Below, in pieces: positions 25,600 to 34,846 of a DNA stretch of 64,000 bases. The DNA lies in contig CAJMSD010000001.1 of NCBI GenBank assembly GCA_905215965.1, forward strand, positions 1 to 64,000. Direction: 5' to 3'. How positions within the stretch are numbered: the stretch's first letter is position 1; each line of letters starts with the position of its first letter. Source of the stretch: an uncultured bacterium (lineage in GTDB: Bacteria > Bacillota > Clostridia > Oscillospirales > Ruminococcaceae). The translations under genes and the position numbers were made by a program. Below the pieces are notes generated by a model that saw nothing but the letters and a program-made list of their open reading frames with translations, ran no database searches and was not told where the DNA came from.

Positions 25600-27177
25600 T
25601 TATTTAGCGTAGTCTGAAACTCTGCTTTCACGAATAAGATTGACCTTGATCTGACCGGGATAATCCATTTCGGTTTCGATCTGCTGGGCAATCTGTCTTG
25701 CAACGAGAACCATCTTTTCGTCGTTGATGACTTCGGGAACAACCATAATTCTGACCTCACGGCCTGCCTGAACAGCATAGCACTTTTCAACTCCCTCATA
25801 GGAGTTGCAGATTTCCTCAAGCTTTTGCAAACGCTTGATATAGCTTTCGTAGTTTTCGCTTCTTGCGGCAGGTCTTGCAGCGGAGATAGCGTCGGCAGCC
25901 TGAACGATACAGGCTATGACTGTTTTCGGCTCGACATCGTTATGATGAGCCTCGATAGCGTGAATAATATTCTGATTTTCGTTGTATTTTTTACAAACGT
26001 CAACGCCGATCTGAACGTGAGAGCCTTCGATCTCGGAAGTAAGAGCCTTTCCGATATCGTGGAGAAGTCCTGCACGCCGAGCCATATTTGCATCTACGCC
26101 AAGCTCGGAAGCAAGGATCCCCGAAAGCTTAGCGACTTCAATAGAGTGATCGAGAACGTTTTGTCTGTAGCTTGTACGGAATCTGAGTCGGCCGATAAGC
26201 TTAACAAGCTCATGGTTGATCCCGTGGACGTTGGTTTCAATTATAGCGCGTTCACCCTCCTGCTTGATACGGTACTCGACCTCGCGGCGAGCCTTATCGA
26301 CCATTTCCTCAATGCGGGTCGGGTGGATACGTCCGTCGGCGATAAGCTTTTCAAGCGCGATCCTTGCGACCTCACGTCTGATCTGGTCGAAGCATGAAAG
26401 AGTGATGGCTTCGGGAGTATCGTCGATGATAAGATCGACGCCGGTAAGACTTTCGAGGGTTCTGATGTTACGTCCCTCGCGTCCGATAATACGTCCTTTC
26501 ATCTCATCATTCGGGAGAGGAACAACGGAAACGGCAGCCTCCGATACCTGATCGGCAGCGACCTTTGCGATAGCCAGCGATATATAATTTCTTGCCTTTT
26601 CCTGACATTCGTCCTTGATCTGCTGTTCGTAGTTTGCGACCTTAACGGCTTTTTCGTGAACGAGATCGTCCTCAAGGGTAGAAATGATATAATCCTTTGC
26701 CTGTTCCTTTGTGAATTCGGATATTCTTTCGAGAATATCCATCTGACTTTTCTTGATAGATTCAGCTTCTTTCAGTTTTTCGTCGGCTGATTTAATTTTC
26801 TGATTAAGAATATCATCTTTTTTCTCAAGATTGTCATTTTTCTTGTCGAGATTTTCTTCTTTTTGCTGAATACGTCTTTCGTGACGAGACAGCTCTGCTC
26901 TGCGGTCCTTGATTTCCTTATCGGCTTCCGAACGAAGCTTATGTATCTCATCTCTGCCCTCGTTCAGGAGTCTTTTCTTTTCGCTGTCGGCATTTTTTGC
27001 GGCGTCTTCGAGAATACGTTCCGCTTCTTTTTCAGCAGATCCTATAACGGATTCAGCTTGCTGTTTACGCCGTTCGATACCTGTATCAACGCCTTTTCCG
27101 TAGAAAATGAATCCGGAAACGGCAGCGCCGACTATCAGTGCTGCAATTATCAAAACTATTGCTAAAATCAAATCCAT
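25600..27177 (-). CDS. rny: Ribonuclease Y
   Basis: The 525-residue membrane-anchored endoribonuclease initiates mRNA decay. It has one N-terminal span (about 2-24), a long coiled coil (about 30-200) full of Lys/Glu, a KH domain with IGREGRNIRTLE, and an HD domain with LLHDIGKA. Complete and of usual length. I prefer ATG 27177, which begins the typical MDLILA N-terminus, with GGAGG 11 bases upstream; an in-frame ATG at 27186 sits only 2 bases from the same site. A strong promoter lies about 270 bases upstream, leaving a long hairpin-rich leader. Confidence 0.95.
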   Translation of the reverse strand: MDLILAIVLIIAALIVGAAVSGFIFYGKGVDTGIERRKQQAESVIGSAEKEAERILEDAAKNADSEKKRLLNEGRDEIHKLRSEADKEIKDRRAELSRHERRIQQKEENLDKKNDNLEKKDDILNQKIKSADEKLKEAESIKKSQMDILERISEFTKEQAKDYIISTLEDDLVHEKAVKVANYEQQIKDECQEKARNYISLAIAKVAADQVSEAAVSVVPLPNDEMKGRIIGREGRNIRTLESLTGVDLIIDDTPEAITLSCFDQIRREVARIALEKLIADGRIHPTRIEEMVDKARREVEYRIKQEGERAIIETNVHGINHELVKLIGRLRFRTSYRQNVLDHSIEVAKLSGILASELGVDANMARRAGLLHDIGKALTSEIEGSHVQIGVDVCKKYNENQNIIHAIEAHHNDVEPKTVIACIVQAADAISAARPAARSENYESYIKRLQKLEEICNSYEGVEKCYAVQAGREVRIMVVPEVINDEKMVLVARQIAQQIETEMDYPGQIKVNLIRESRVSDYAK

Positions 27178-27474
27178 ACAGTGCATTACCTCCTTTTCAA
27201 AAAATAATAAAATTTGTATCATAAACTTCATTACTAAAAGGCGGTAAATGCCGCGTTATTTTACTCATTTTAAAATATATTAACTAAGAACCCGTAGAGG
27301 ATTCGAAAACATTATTGGACGAAAACGTCCGGATTTGTTCCGTATCATATTTATTAAAGAGCAGCGTCCGCTGCACAATAATGATTTAAAACAAAGCTGC
27401 ATATACTGCCATAGTAATATTTCTGCAAATAAATACAACATAATTATTATATACTTTTTCAGCGATTATGTCAA
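27178..27474 (-). promoter_or_regulatory. Promoter and long leader of rny
   Basis: On the minus strand TTGACA (27474-27469), 17 bases, TATAAT (27451-27446) is a perfect promoter. The leader that follows, about 260 bases, contains no gene but has at least three small stems: GCAGCG/CGCTGC near 27361-27374, GGACG/CGTCC near 27318-27331, and GCGGCA/TACCGC near 27241-27254. Rny transcripts are often self-regulated, but no specific mechanism can be read here. Confidence 0.7.
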
Positions 27475-27543
27475 TAGATATTTTGCGATTTGTTACAGTA
27501 AAAATGTTCGGCTGCCGATGTCGGAAATTTTTTGAAAAAATAC

Positions 27544-27572
27544 TTGACAAATGCGTTTTAATGTGGTATAGT
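27544..27572 (+). promoter_or_regulatory. Promoter of the trp operon
   Basis: TTGACA (27544-27549), 17 bases, TATAGT (27567-27572), directly upstream of the T-box leader. Confidence 0.88.
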
Positions 27573-27589
27573 ATAAAAAATAATTTAAA

Positions 27590-27868
27590 CCGTTGAAGCG
27601 GAGATAACGTTAATTATGATTTCACAGAGAGTTCGGAAAGCTGAGAGCCGGGCAAACCCCAGATTAACAAATGGACCGCTGAGGGCGCAGTCAAATGTGT
27701 ATTTCACAGAGTATTCTGCGACGTGTTGGCATACGTGAGTTGCCGGGGATATGTGGGTATCCTGCTAAGTGCGCAGCTGTCGTGGCTGTGAATCAAGGTG
27801 GCACCGCGGATAAGTTGATTATTCGTCCTTGACAGAATTTTGATTTGATTCTGTCGAGGGCGTTTTTT
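27590..27868 (+). ncRNA. T-box riboswitch, tryptophan-specific, with terminator
   Basis: The conserved T-box AGGTGGCACCGCGG is at 27796-27809. The flanking AATCAA (27791-27796) and TTGATT (27815-27820) form the antiterminator helix. The AGAGAG motif of stem I is at about 27626. A TGG specifier followed by A at 27672-27675 fits tRNA-Trp. The terminator (27824-27862) pairs CGTCCT-GACAGAAT with ATTCTGTC-AGGGCG and is followed by six T. Uncharged tRNA-Trp would favour read-through into trpE. The trp genes downstream agree with the specifier. Confidence 0.95.
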
Positions 27869-27876
27869 GTGCACAA

Positions 27877-27916
27877 CAAAGCTCCTTTGACAGAAGTCAG
27901 AGGAGCTTTTACTTTT
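27877..27916 (+). terminator. Second terminator-like hairpin between T-box and trpE
   Basis: AAAGCTCCT (27878-27886) pairs with AGGAGCTTT (27900-27908), extended by TGAC/GTCA around an AGAA loop, then TTACTTTTC. It stands after the T-box terminator and only about 11 bases before the GGAGG of trpE. It could be an additional terminator, or a translational element through its CTCC/GGAG arms. Confidence 0.6.
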
Positions 27917-27931
27917 CTTGGAGGTGTTTTT

Positions 27932-29392
27932 ATGAAATTCAGACCCGAACTTAAAACAATTAAGCAGATCGCAGACAGCGGAAATTATAAGATCCTGCCT
28001 GTAAGCTGTGAGATATTATCGGATATATGCAATCCTATCGAGGCGCTGAAAAAATTGAAGCTGCTTTCTTCACACTGTTATCTTCTGGAATCAGTTGCCG
28101 ACAAGGAAAAGTGGGGACGATATACGTTCCTCGGCTTTGACCCGAAAATGGAGATAGTATGCTCGGGCAGTCATATGAAAATAGGGGATATAAGGCTTGA
28201 AACTGATGATCCCGCAAAAAATATCCGTCAGCTTCTGGCTGAATATAAAAGTCCGAAATTTGATTATCTTCCGACATTCACAGGCGGTCTTGTGGGATAT
28301 TTTTCATACGATTTTCTGAAATATACCGAGCCGTCCGTTGATATTGAAACCGAGGACAGCGAAAATTTTAAGGACGTAGATCTGATGCTGTTTGATAAGG
28401 TCATAGCTTTTGACAATTTCCGTCAGAAAATTATCCTTATTGCAAATATTTCACTCTCTGAGCCTGAAACAGGCTATAACAAGGCGATCCACGAGCTTAC
28501 GCAGATCGCGGAGCTGTTAAGAAGCGGCGAATCCGCAAAAGACGTAAGCGGACACATTACCGGAGAGATCACTCCGCTTTTTGATAAAGATGCTTACTGT
28601 AAGATGGTCGAAAAGGCGAAAAAGCATATATATGAGGGTGATATATTCCAAATTGTTCTTTCAAACCGTCTTTCCGCTCCCTTTGAGGGCAGCCTGCTGA
28701 ACACCTACCGTATATTGCGCACTCTTAATCCGTCACCGTATATGTTCTATTTTTCGGGCATGGACGTGGAAATTGCAGGAGCTTCTCCCGAAACGCTCGT
28801 AAAGCTTGAGGACGGCGTGCTTCATACCTTTCCTCTTGCCGGAACTCGTCCGAGAGGAAAGAACGATGATGAAGACAAGGCTCTTGAAACAGAACTCCTT
28901 GCGGACGAAAAGGAGCTTGCCGAGCATAATATGTTAGTTGATCTGGGACGAAACGACCTCGGTAAGATCAGCAGATTCGGCAGCGTCAAGGTGGAAAAAT
29001 ATATGTCCATAGAGCGGTATTCCCACGTTATGCACATAGGCTCGACCGTAAGAAGCGAAATAAGAGAAGAATACGACGCGCTCGATGCGGTAAGCGCAGT
29101 CCTTCCGGCAGGAACGCTCTCGGGCGCGCCAAAGATCAGGGCTTGTCAGCTTATTGCGGAGCTTGAAAACAATAAACGCGGAATTTACGGCGGTGCGATC
29201 GGATATATTGATTTTACGGGAAATCTCGATACCTGTATTGCAATACGCATCGCTTACAAGAAAAACGGCAAGGTCTTTATCCGGAGCGGCGCAGGTATCG
29301 TTGCGGACAGCATTCCCGAAAACGAATATAATGAATGCATAAACAAGGCTTCGGCAGTTGTTAATGCATTAAAGGAGAGTGAGGAGTTATGA
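27932..29392 (+). CDS. trpE: Anthranilate synthase component I
   Basis: The 486-residue subunit makes anthranilate from chorismate with ammonia from TrpG. The N-terminal YLLESV segment is the tryptophan feedback site, so allosteric inhibition is likely preserved. The C-terminal chorismate-binding core has LAGTRPRG, DLGRNDLG and GAPKIRACQLI, all intact. I chose ATG 27932 with GGAGG 7 bases upstream; the upstream codons lie in the leader hairpins. First gene of a seven-gene operon; its stop overlaps trpG by 4 bases. Confidence 0.96.
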   Translation: MKFRPELKTIKQIADSGNYKILPVSCEILSDICNPIEALKKLKLLSSHCYLLESVADKEKWGRYTFLGFDPKMEIVCSGSHMKIGDIRLETDDPAKNIRQLLAEYKSPKFDYLPTFTGGLVGYFSYDFLKYTEPSVDIETEDSENFKDVDLMLFDKVIAFDNFRQKIILIANISLSEPETGYNKAIHELTQIAELLRSGESAKDVSGHITGEITPLFDKDAYCKMVEKAKKHIYEGDIFQIVLSNRLSAPFEGSLLNTYRILRTLNPSPYMFYFSGMDVEIAGASPETLVKLEDGVLHTFPLAGTRPRGKNDDEDKALETELLADEKELAEHNMLVDLGRNDLGKISRFGSVKVEKYMSIERYSHVMHIGSTVRSEIREEYDALDAVSAVLPAGTLSGAPKIRACQLIAELENNKRGIYGGAIGYIDFTGNLDTCIAIRIAYKKNGKVFIRSGAGIVADSIPENEYNECINKASAVVNALKESEEL

Positions 29393-29961
29393 TATTACTG
29401 ATCGATAATTACGACAGCTTTTCCTACAATTTATTTCAGCTTGTAGGAGAAATTGATCCGGACATCAAGGTTATCCGCAACGATGAGATGAGCGTTTCGG
29501 AAATTGAAAAGCTGAATCCTTCGCATATTATTCTTTCGCCCGGACCGGGTCGTCCCGAGAATGCGGGAATTATTATTGAGGCCGCCGAAACCGTTGCCAA
29601 AAAGATACCGACCCTCGGCGTTTGTCTCGGACATCAGGCAATATGCGCGGCTTACGGTGCGGAAATAACATACGCAAAAAAGCTTATGCACGGCAAACGT
29701 TCGGCTGTCAGATTTGACACCGATTCTCCGCTGTTCAGGGGTATGCCGCAAACCGCTTTCGCTGCAAGATATCATTCGCTTGCAGCGGCTCCCGATGCCT
29801 TTCCCGAATGCCTGAAGGTCACGGCAGAAACAGAAGACGGAGAGATAATGGCGGTTCAGCACAGGGATTATCCGATATTCGGAGTACAGTTTCACCCGGA
29901 ATCAATACTCACGCCCGACGGCAGAACAATGCTTAAAAACTTTTTGGAGGTAAGATCATGA
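29389..29961 (+). CDS. trpG: Anthranilate synthase component II (glutamine amidotransferase)
   Basis: The 190-residue class I amidotransferase delivers ammonia to TrpE. The oxyanion segment SPGPGRPENAG, nucleophile GVCLGHQAI (Cys about 79) and the His-Glu pair in GVQFHPESI are complete. It is a separate gene, not fused to trpD. It overlaps trpE and trpD by 4 bases on each side (ATGA). Confidence 0.96.
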   Translation: MILLIDNYDSFSYNLFQLVGEIDPDIKVIRNDEMSVSEIEKLNPSHIILSPGPGRPENAGIIIEAAETVAKKIPTLGVCLGHQAICAAYGAEITYAKKLMHGKRSAVRFDTDSPLFRGMPQTAFAARYHSLAAAPDAFPECLKVTAETEDGEIMAVQHRDYPIFGVQFHPESILTPDGRTMLKNFLEVRS

Positions 29962-30974
29962 TTAAAGAAGCCATAGTAAAAATCGTTGACAAAAAGGACC
30001 TGACATACGACGAGGCATACGCTGTGATCTCGGAGATAATGAGCGGCGAGACTACACCTACACAGAATGCGGCTTTCCTTGCGGCTCTCTCGACCAAAAG
30101 CACAAAGGCTGAAACTATCGAGGAAATAACAGGCTGCGCGGCTGCAATGCGCGACAAAGCAACAAGGCTTGAGCATGATCTTGACGTTATGGAGATCGTA
30201 GGTACGGGCGGCGACGGAGCGCATAGCTTCAACATTTCTACCACAACTGCCATTATATGCGCCGCCGCAGGACTGAAAATTGCCAAACACGGAAATCGTG
30301 CCGCTTCATCTGACTGCGGAACGGCTGACTGTCTGGAGGCTTTGGGAGTAAACATCAATCTCGAACCCGAAAAATGCCTTGAACTGCTTGAAAAAGCGGG
30401 CTTCTGTTTCTTCTTTGCACAGAAATACCACACCTCGATGAAGTATGTGGGAGGTATCAGAAAGGAGCTTGGCATTCGTACCGTATTCAACATATTAGGC
30501 CCGCTTACAAATCCTGCAAGTCCGCAGAGACAGCTTCTGGGAGTTTATGACCGCTCGCTTGTCGAGCCTTTGGCGCAGGTTCTTATGAAGCTTGGAGTCC
30601 GCAAGGGCATGGTCGTTTACGGCACGGATAAGCTTGATGAAATTTCTCTTTGCGCTCCGACGTTTATTGCGGAATTTTCAAACGGCTGGTTCAGGACTTA
30701 TGAAATAGCTCCCGAGGATTTTGGATTCGAGCGCTGCAAGCGTGAAGATCTGGCAGGCGGAGTTCCAAAGGAAAACGCTGAAATTACACGCTCGATACTC
30801 TCCGGAGAAAAAGGACACAGACGCAATGCGGTTTTATTGAATGGCGGAGCTGCGCTTTGTATCGGCGATAAGGCTGATACTATCGCTGACGGAATAAAGC
30901 TTGCAGAAGAAATCATCGACAGCGGAAAGGCTGCTGAAACTCTCGATAAGATCATAGAGATCTCCAACAGCTGA
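29958..30974 (+). CDS. trpD: Anthranilate phosphoribosyltransferase
   Basis: The 338-residue enzyme transfers the phosphoribosyl group of PRPP to anthranilate. The conserved GTGGDGAHSFNIST (PRPP loop), KHGNRAASSDCGTAD and FNILGPLTNP segments are present. Length is standard. A 4-base overlap with trpG and an 8-base gap to trpC indicate tight coupling. Confidence 0.96.
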   Translation: MIKEAIVKIVDKKDLTYDEAYAVISEIMSGETTPTQNAAFLAALSTKSTKAETIEEITGCAAAMRDKATRLEHDLDVMEIVGTGGDGAHSFNISTTTAIICAAAGLKIAKHGNRAASSDCGTADCLEALGVNINLEPEKCLELLEKAGFCFFFAQKYHTSMKYVGGIRKELGIRTVFNILGPLTNPASPQRQLLGVYDRSLVEPLAQVLMKLGVRKGMVVYGTDKLDEISLCAPTFIAEFSNGWFRTYEIAPEDFGFERCKREDLAGGVPKENAEITRSILSGEKGHRRNAVLLNGGAALCIGDKADTIADGIKLAEEIIDSGKAAETLDKIIEISNS

Positions 30975-30982
30975 GGTGAATT

Positions 30983-31765
30983 ATGACTATACTTGAAACT
31001 ATTGCGGAACACGCTTTTAAGCGTTTGCATGAAGCCGAGAAAAAGCTTTCCTTTGCAGAGATCACGGAACGGGCATCAGCTTTGCCGAAGGGAGACTTTG
31101 CATTTGAGAAGGCGCTCGGGAAGCCCGATATCTCATTTATCTGCGAGGTGAAAAAGGCTTCTCCGTCAAAGGGGATAATTGCGGAGGATTTTCCCTATCT
31201 TGACATTGCAAAGGACTACGAAAGGGCAGGAGCCGACTGTATTTCCGTGCTGACCGAGCCGAAATGGTTCCTCGGAAGCGGCGATTATCTTAAAGAAATC
31301 TCATCGGAAGTAAATATTCCCTGTCTCAGGAAAGACTTTACGGTCCATGAATATATGATCTACGAGGCGAAGCTTCTGGGAGCAAGCGCGGTGTTGCTTA
31401 TATGCTCGATACTTTCTTCGGAGCAGATAAAGCGGTACATTGAAATATGCGATAAGCTTGGAATGTCAGCGCTGGTCGAAACTCACAGCGAGGAGGAAAT
31501 CAAAATCGCTTTGAACGCAGGAGCTAAGATCATCGGAGTAAACAACCGCAATCTTAAAGATTTTTCGGTTGATACGGAAAACAGCAGACGTCTGCGCGAG
31601 CTTGTGCCGAAAGATATAATATTTGTTTCCGAAAGCGGTATCAAAGACGCCAAGGATATAGAAAAGCTCCGTGAAAGCGGCGTAAATGCCGTTCTTATAG
31701 GCGAAGCTCTCATGCGAGCGGACGATAAGACCGCAAAGCTTGCAGAACTGCGGGGGATCATATGA
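30983..31765 (+). CDS. trpC: Indole-3-glycerol phosphate synthase
   Basis: The 260-residue TIM barrel closes the indole ring. ICEVKKASPSKG near the N-terminus, ADCISVLTEPKWFLG, PCLRKDF, GVNNRNL and SESGI are the expected catalytic and phosphate-binding segments. It is not fused to trpF; the two overlap by 4 bases. Confidence 0.96.
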   Translation: MTILETIAEHAFKRLHEAEKKLSFAEITERASALPKGDFAFEKALGKPDISFICEVKKASPSKGIIAEDFPYLDIAKDYERAGADCISVLTEPKWFLGSGDYLKEISSEVNIPCLRKDFTVHEYMIYEAKLLGASAVLLICSILSSEQIKRYIEICDKLGMSALVETHSEEEIKIALNAGAKIIGVNNRNLKDFSVDTENSRRLRELVPKDIIFVSESGIKDAKDIEKLRESGVNAVLIGEALMRADDKTAKLAELRGII

Positions 31766-32361
31766 CTAAAATAAAAATGTGCGGTTTAAGCCGCTTTTGT
31801 GATATCGAGTATGCAAATGAGGTCAAACCCGAATTTATAGGCTTTGTGTTTGCCGAAAAAAGCAGACGCTTTGTTTCTGCGGAAAAAGCTTGTGAGCTTC
31901 GTCGAAAGCTTGATAAAAATATAATTCCGGCAGGAGTTTTTGTTGACGCGGATATTGATCTTATAGCCGAGCTTGTAAAGCGCAGGATAATCGATATGGT
32001 TCAGCTGCACGGTTCGGAAGATGAAGGCTATATTGAAGATCTCCGTAAGCTTGTTAATGTGCCTGTAATAAAAGCTTTTGTGATTGAAAAGGCAGAAGAT
32101 ATACGGAAAGCGGAAAACTCATCTGCGGACTTTATACTTCTTGATTCGGGCAAAGGCTCGGGAAAAATTTTTGACCACTCGCTTATAAATATAAAACGTC
32201 CGTATTTTCTTGCAGGAGGACTTACTCCCGAAAATGTCGGGGAAATTTGCAGAAGACTTGAACCGTATGCGGTCGACGCAAGCTCTTTCCTCGAAACGGA
32301 CGGTTATAAGGATATAAACAAAATGAGAGCGTTTGCGGACGCTCTCGGCAGAAAGGATTGA
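31762..32361 (+). CDS. trpF: Phosphoribosylanthranilate isomerase
   Basis: The 199-residue TIM barrel performs the Amadori rearrangement before TrpC. KMCGLSR carries the catalytic Cys (about 7), VQLHGSEDE and FLAGGLTPENV are family segments, and VDASSFLET near the end binds phosphate. The usual VSSGVE is replaced by VDASSFLE, a mild divergence. 6-base gap to trpB. Confidence 0.94.
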   Translation: MTKIKMCGLSRFCDIEYANEVKPEFIGFVFAEKSRRFVSAEKACELRRKLDKNIIPAGVFVDADIDLIAELVKRRIIDMVQLHGSEDEGYIEDLRKLVNVPVIKAFVIEKAEDIRKAENSSADFILLDSGKGSGKIFDHSLINIKRPYFLAGGLTPENVGEICRRLEPYAVDASSFLETDGYKDINKMRAFADALGRKD

Positions 32362-32367
32362 TTTAAT

Positions 32368-33552
32368 ATGTCGAAAGGCAGATTTGGTATTCACGGCGGA
32401 CAGTATATCCCCGAAACTCTCATGAATGCGGTCATAGAGCTTGAAGAAGCGTATGATCACTATAAAAACGACCCTGAATTTCAGCGCGAGCTAAAGGAGC
32501 TTCTTAATGAATATGCAGGCAGACCGTCAAGGCTCTACTATGCGGAAAAAATGACAAAAGATCTCGGCGGCGCTAAAATTTATCTGAAGCGTGAGGATCT
32601 CAATCACACAGGCTCTCACAAAATAAACAACGTTCTCGGTCAGGCTCTTCTTGCAAAGAAAATGGGAAAGACGCGTCTTATTGCCGAAACAGGCGCAGGT
32701 CAGCACGGTGTTGCAACGGCTACCGCCGCTGCTCTTATGAATATGGAATGCGTTGTATTTATGGGAGAGGAGGACACAAAGCGTCAGGCTCTCAATGTCT
32801 ACAGAATGAAGCTGCTCGGCGCTGAGGTCGTTCCCGTAAAAACAGGTACGGCTACTCTTAAAGACGCTGTTTCCGAAGCAATGCGCGAGTGGACTTCAAG
32901 AATAGACGATACTCATTACTGTCTCGGTTCGGTTATGGGACCTCACCCGTTCCCTACGATCGTGCGTGATTTCCAGTCGGTTATCTCGAAGGAAATAAAA
33001 GAGAAGATAATGGAAAAAGAGGGCAGACTTCCAGAAGCGGTCATTGCCTGTGTTGGCGGAGGTTCAAATGCCATCGGCTCTTTCTATAACTTTATTGAAG
33101 ATAAGGAGGTTCGGCTTATAGGCTGCGAGGCTGCCGGCAGAGGTATCGACACATTTGAAACGGCTGCTACGGTAAATACGGGAAAACCGGGTATTTTTCA
33201 CGGAATGAAGTCATATTTCTGTCAGGATGATTACGGTCAGATCGCTCCGGTTTATTCTATCTCGGCAGGTCTTGATTATCCCGGAATAGGCCCCGAACAT
33301 GCGCATCTTCACGATATCGGACGTGCGGAATATGTTCCGGTCACCGACGACGAAGCAGTAAACGCTTTTGAATATCTTTCAAGAACCGAGGGCATTATTC
33401 CTGCCATTGAATCTGCTCATGCGGTTGCCTATGCAATGAAAATTGCTCCGGCTATGGATAAGGACAAAATTATCGTTATCACAATTTCCGGCAGGGGAGA
33501 CAAGGACTGCGCTGCCATTGCACGTTACAGAGGAGAGAACATTTATGAGTAA
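32368..33552 (+). CDS. trpB: Tryptophan synthase beta chain
   Basis: The 394-residue PLP enzyme condenses indole and serine. The PLP lysine is K85 in HTGSHKINN; ETGAGQHG and CVGGGSNAIG are intact. It is of the TrpB1 type that works with TrpA, in keeping with the adjacent trpA. Its end overlaps the trpA start by 8 bases. Confidence 0.97.
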   Translation: MSKGRFGIHGGQYIPETLMNAVIELEEAYDHYKNDPEFQRELKELLNEYAGRPSRLYYAEKMTKDLGGAKIYLKREDLNHTGSHKINNVLGQALLAKKMGKTRLIAETGAGQHGVATATAAALMNMECVVFMGEEDTKRQALNVYRMKLLGAEVVPVKTGTATLKDAVSEAMREWTSRIDDTHYCLGSVMGPHPFPTIVRDFQSVISKEIKEKIMEKEGRLPEAVIACVGGGSNAIGSFYNFIEDKEVRLIGCEAAGRGIDTFETAATVNTGKPGIFHGMKSYFCQDDYGQIAPVYSISAGLDYPGIGPEHAHLHDIGRAEYVPVTDDEAVNAFEYLSRTEGIIPAIESAHAVAYAMKIAPAMDKDKIIVITISGRGDKDCAAIARYRGENIYE

Positions 33553-34321
33553 TATTAAAAAAGCATTTGAAAACGGAAAAGCTTTTATTCCGTTTATTAC
33601 CTGCGGATATCCCGATCTTGAAACTACAGGAAAAATCGTAAGGGCAATGGCTGAAAACGGAGCTGACCTGATCGAGCTTGGCATTCCTTTTTCCGACCCG
33701 ACCGCCGAAGGTCCTGTGATTCAGGGAGCAAACATAAAAGCTCTTGAAAACGGTATAACTACCGATAAGGTGTTTGAATTTGTAAAAAATATCAGGCTTG
33801 ATGTAAAAATTCCCTTTGTATTCATGACCTATGCTAACGTTGTTTTTTCATACGGCGCTGAAAGATTTATTAAAACGTGCGCTGAGATCGGCATTGACGG
33901 AATTATACTCCCCGATCTTCCGTTTGAAGAAAAGGGCGATTTCCAGCCAATTTGTCAAAAATATAATGTTGACCTTATATCTATGATAGCTCCCACATCG
34001 AAAAAACGTATTGCTATGATAGCCAAAGAAGCTGAGGGCTTTTTATATGTAGTTTCCAGCCTTGGCGTTACGGGAACAAGAAGCGAGATCACTACCGATA
34101 TTGAATCTATTATAAATGTTGTGCGTGAAAATACAGATATTCCATGCGCTGTCGGATTTGGTATCTCTACTTTCGAACAGGCTAAGAAAATGGCTGATAT
34201 TTCCGACGGCGCGATTGTCGGCTCGGCGATTATAAAGCTTATCGCAGCGAGCGGAAGCGATGCTGCAAATGATGTAGGCGAATATGTTAAATGTATGAAA
34301 GCTGCGATTCGCTGCAAATAA
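33545..34321 (+). CDS. trpA: Tryptophan synthase alpha chain
   Basis: The 258-residue TIM barrel cleaves indole-glycerol phosphate. LIELGIPFSDPTAEGPVIQ holds the first catalytic acid; GIILPDLPFEE holds the second. The loop SLGVTGTRSE binds phosphate. The start is the ATG inside the last codons of trpB (8-base overlap) preceded by GAGAG. It is the last gene of the operon. Confidence 0.96.
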   Translation: MSNIKKAFENGKAFIPFITCGYPDLETTGKIVRAMAENGADLIELGIPFSDPTAEGPVIQGANIKALENGITTDKVFEFVKNIRLDVKIPFVFMTYANVVFSYGAERFIKTCAEIGIDGIILPDLPFEEKGDFQPICQKYNVDLISMIAPTSKKRIAMIAKEAEGFLYVVSSLGVTGTRSEITTDIESIINVVRENTDIPCAVGFGISTFEQAKKMADISDGAIVGSAIIKLIAASGSDAANDVGEYVKCMKAAIRCK

Positions 34322-34337
34322 TTTCGGATATAAAAAT

Positions 34338-34568
34338 AAGACCGTTTGCTTTTGCATTCGGTCTTAGCCTGTCGAAAAACATAATTTTTGTATTTAAGAG
34401 AACGCCCTCTCTTGCAGGGCGTTCTCTCTTTCAAAACAGTCCACCGGACTGTTTTGAAATTCACTCTTTGCGGAGCGCCTTGTTTGGGGAATTTCGCCGT
34501 CTGCGGACGGCGACCAAGGCTCTGCCTTTGGAAACCGCAAGCCTTTAAAAAGGCTTGACCTAAACTTC
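34338..34568. repeat. Cluster of intergenic hairpins, probable dispersed repeat
   Basis: Six stems follow trpA: 34338-34365 (AAGACCG/CGGTCTT), 34398-34426 (11-bp stem), 34433-34455 (perfect AAAACAGTCC/GGACTGTTTT), 34494-34511 (CGCCGTC/GACGGCG), 34514-34531 (CCAAGGC/GCCTTTGG) and 34539-34556 (AAGCCTTT/AAAAGGCTT). The second, followed by TCTTTC, probably ends the trp operon. The chained short hairpins look like a mobile or dispersed intergenic element of Ruminococcus genomes. The stretch 34569-34680 shows nothing I can name. Confidence 0.7.
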
Positions 34569-34680
34569 ATATTTATGCTCGCATCAGATATACAATGACT
34601 TTTGATGGATTGAGCCGTCTGTTTTTGCATTTAGCGGAGACTAAGCTGATTGTTACTGTAAAATAGATTAATAGCAAGCA

Positions 34681-34743
34681 TCGAGCCTAAAAAGAAAATC
34701 GTCTCTCATGAATGAGAAACGATTTGTCCTGTGCGGTCACGCA
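34681..34743 (-). terminator. Duplicated tRNA terminator, distal copy
   Basis: This is one of two 63-bp direct repeats (the other at 34782-34844, offset 101). On the minus strand it forms AAATCGTTTCTCA...TGAGAGACGATTT followed by TCTTTTT. The few differences between copies keep the stem paired, exchanging which base pair is a G-U wobble. Confidence 0.8.
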
Positions 34744-34781
34744 ATTGCATTGCTGTTATATAATAGATGAAAACTATATGG

Positions 34782-34844
34782 TCGAGCCTAAAAAGAAAAT
34801 CGTTCCTCACGAATGAGAAACGATTTGTCCTGTGCGGTCACGCA
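34782..34844 (-). terminator. Duplicated tRNA terminator, proximal copy
   Basis: On the minus strand the stem AAATCGTTTCTCA...TGAGGAACGATTT followed by TCTTTTT begins about 20 bases after the tRNA 3' end, preceded by a small TGCG/CGCA hairpin. It is the natural terminator of the tRNA-Leu gene. Confidence 0.85.
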
Positions 34845-34846
34845 CC

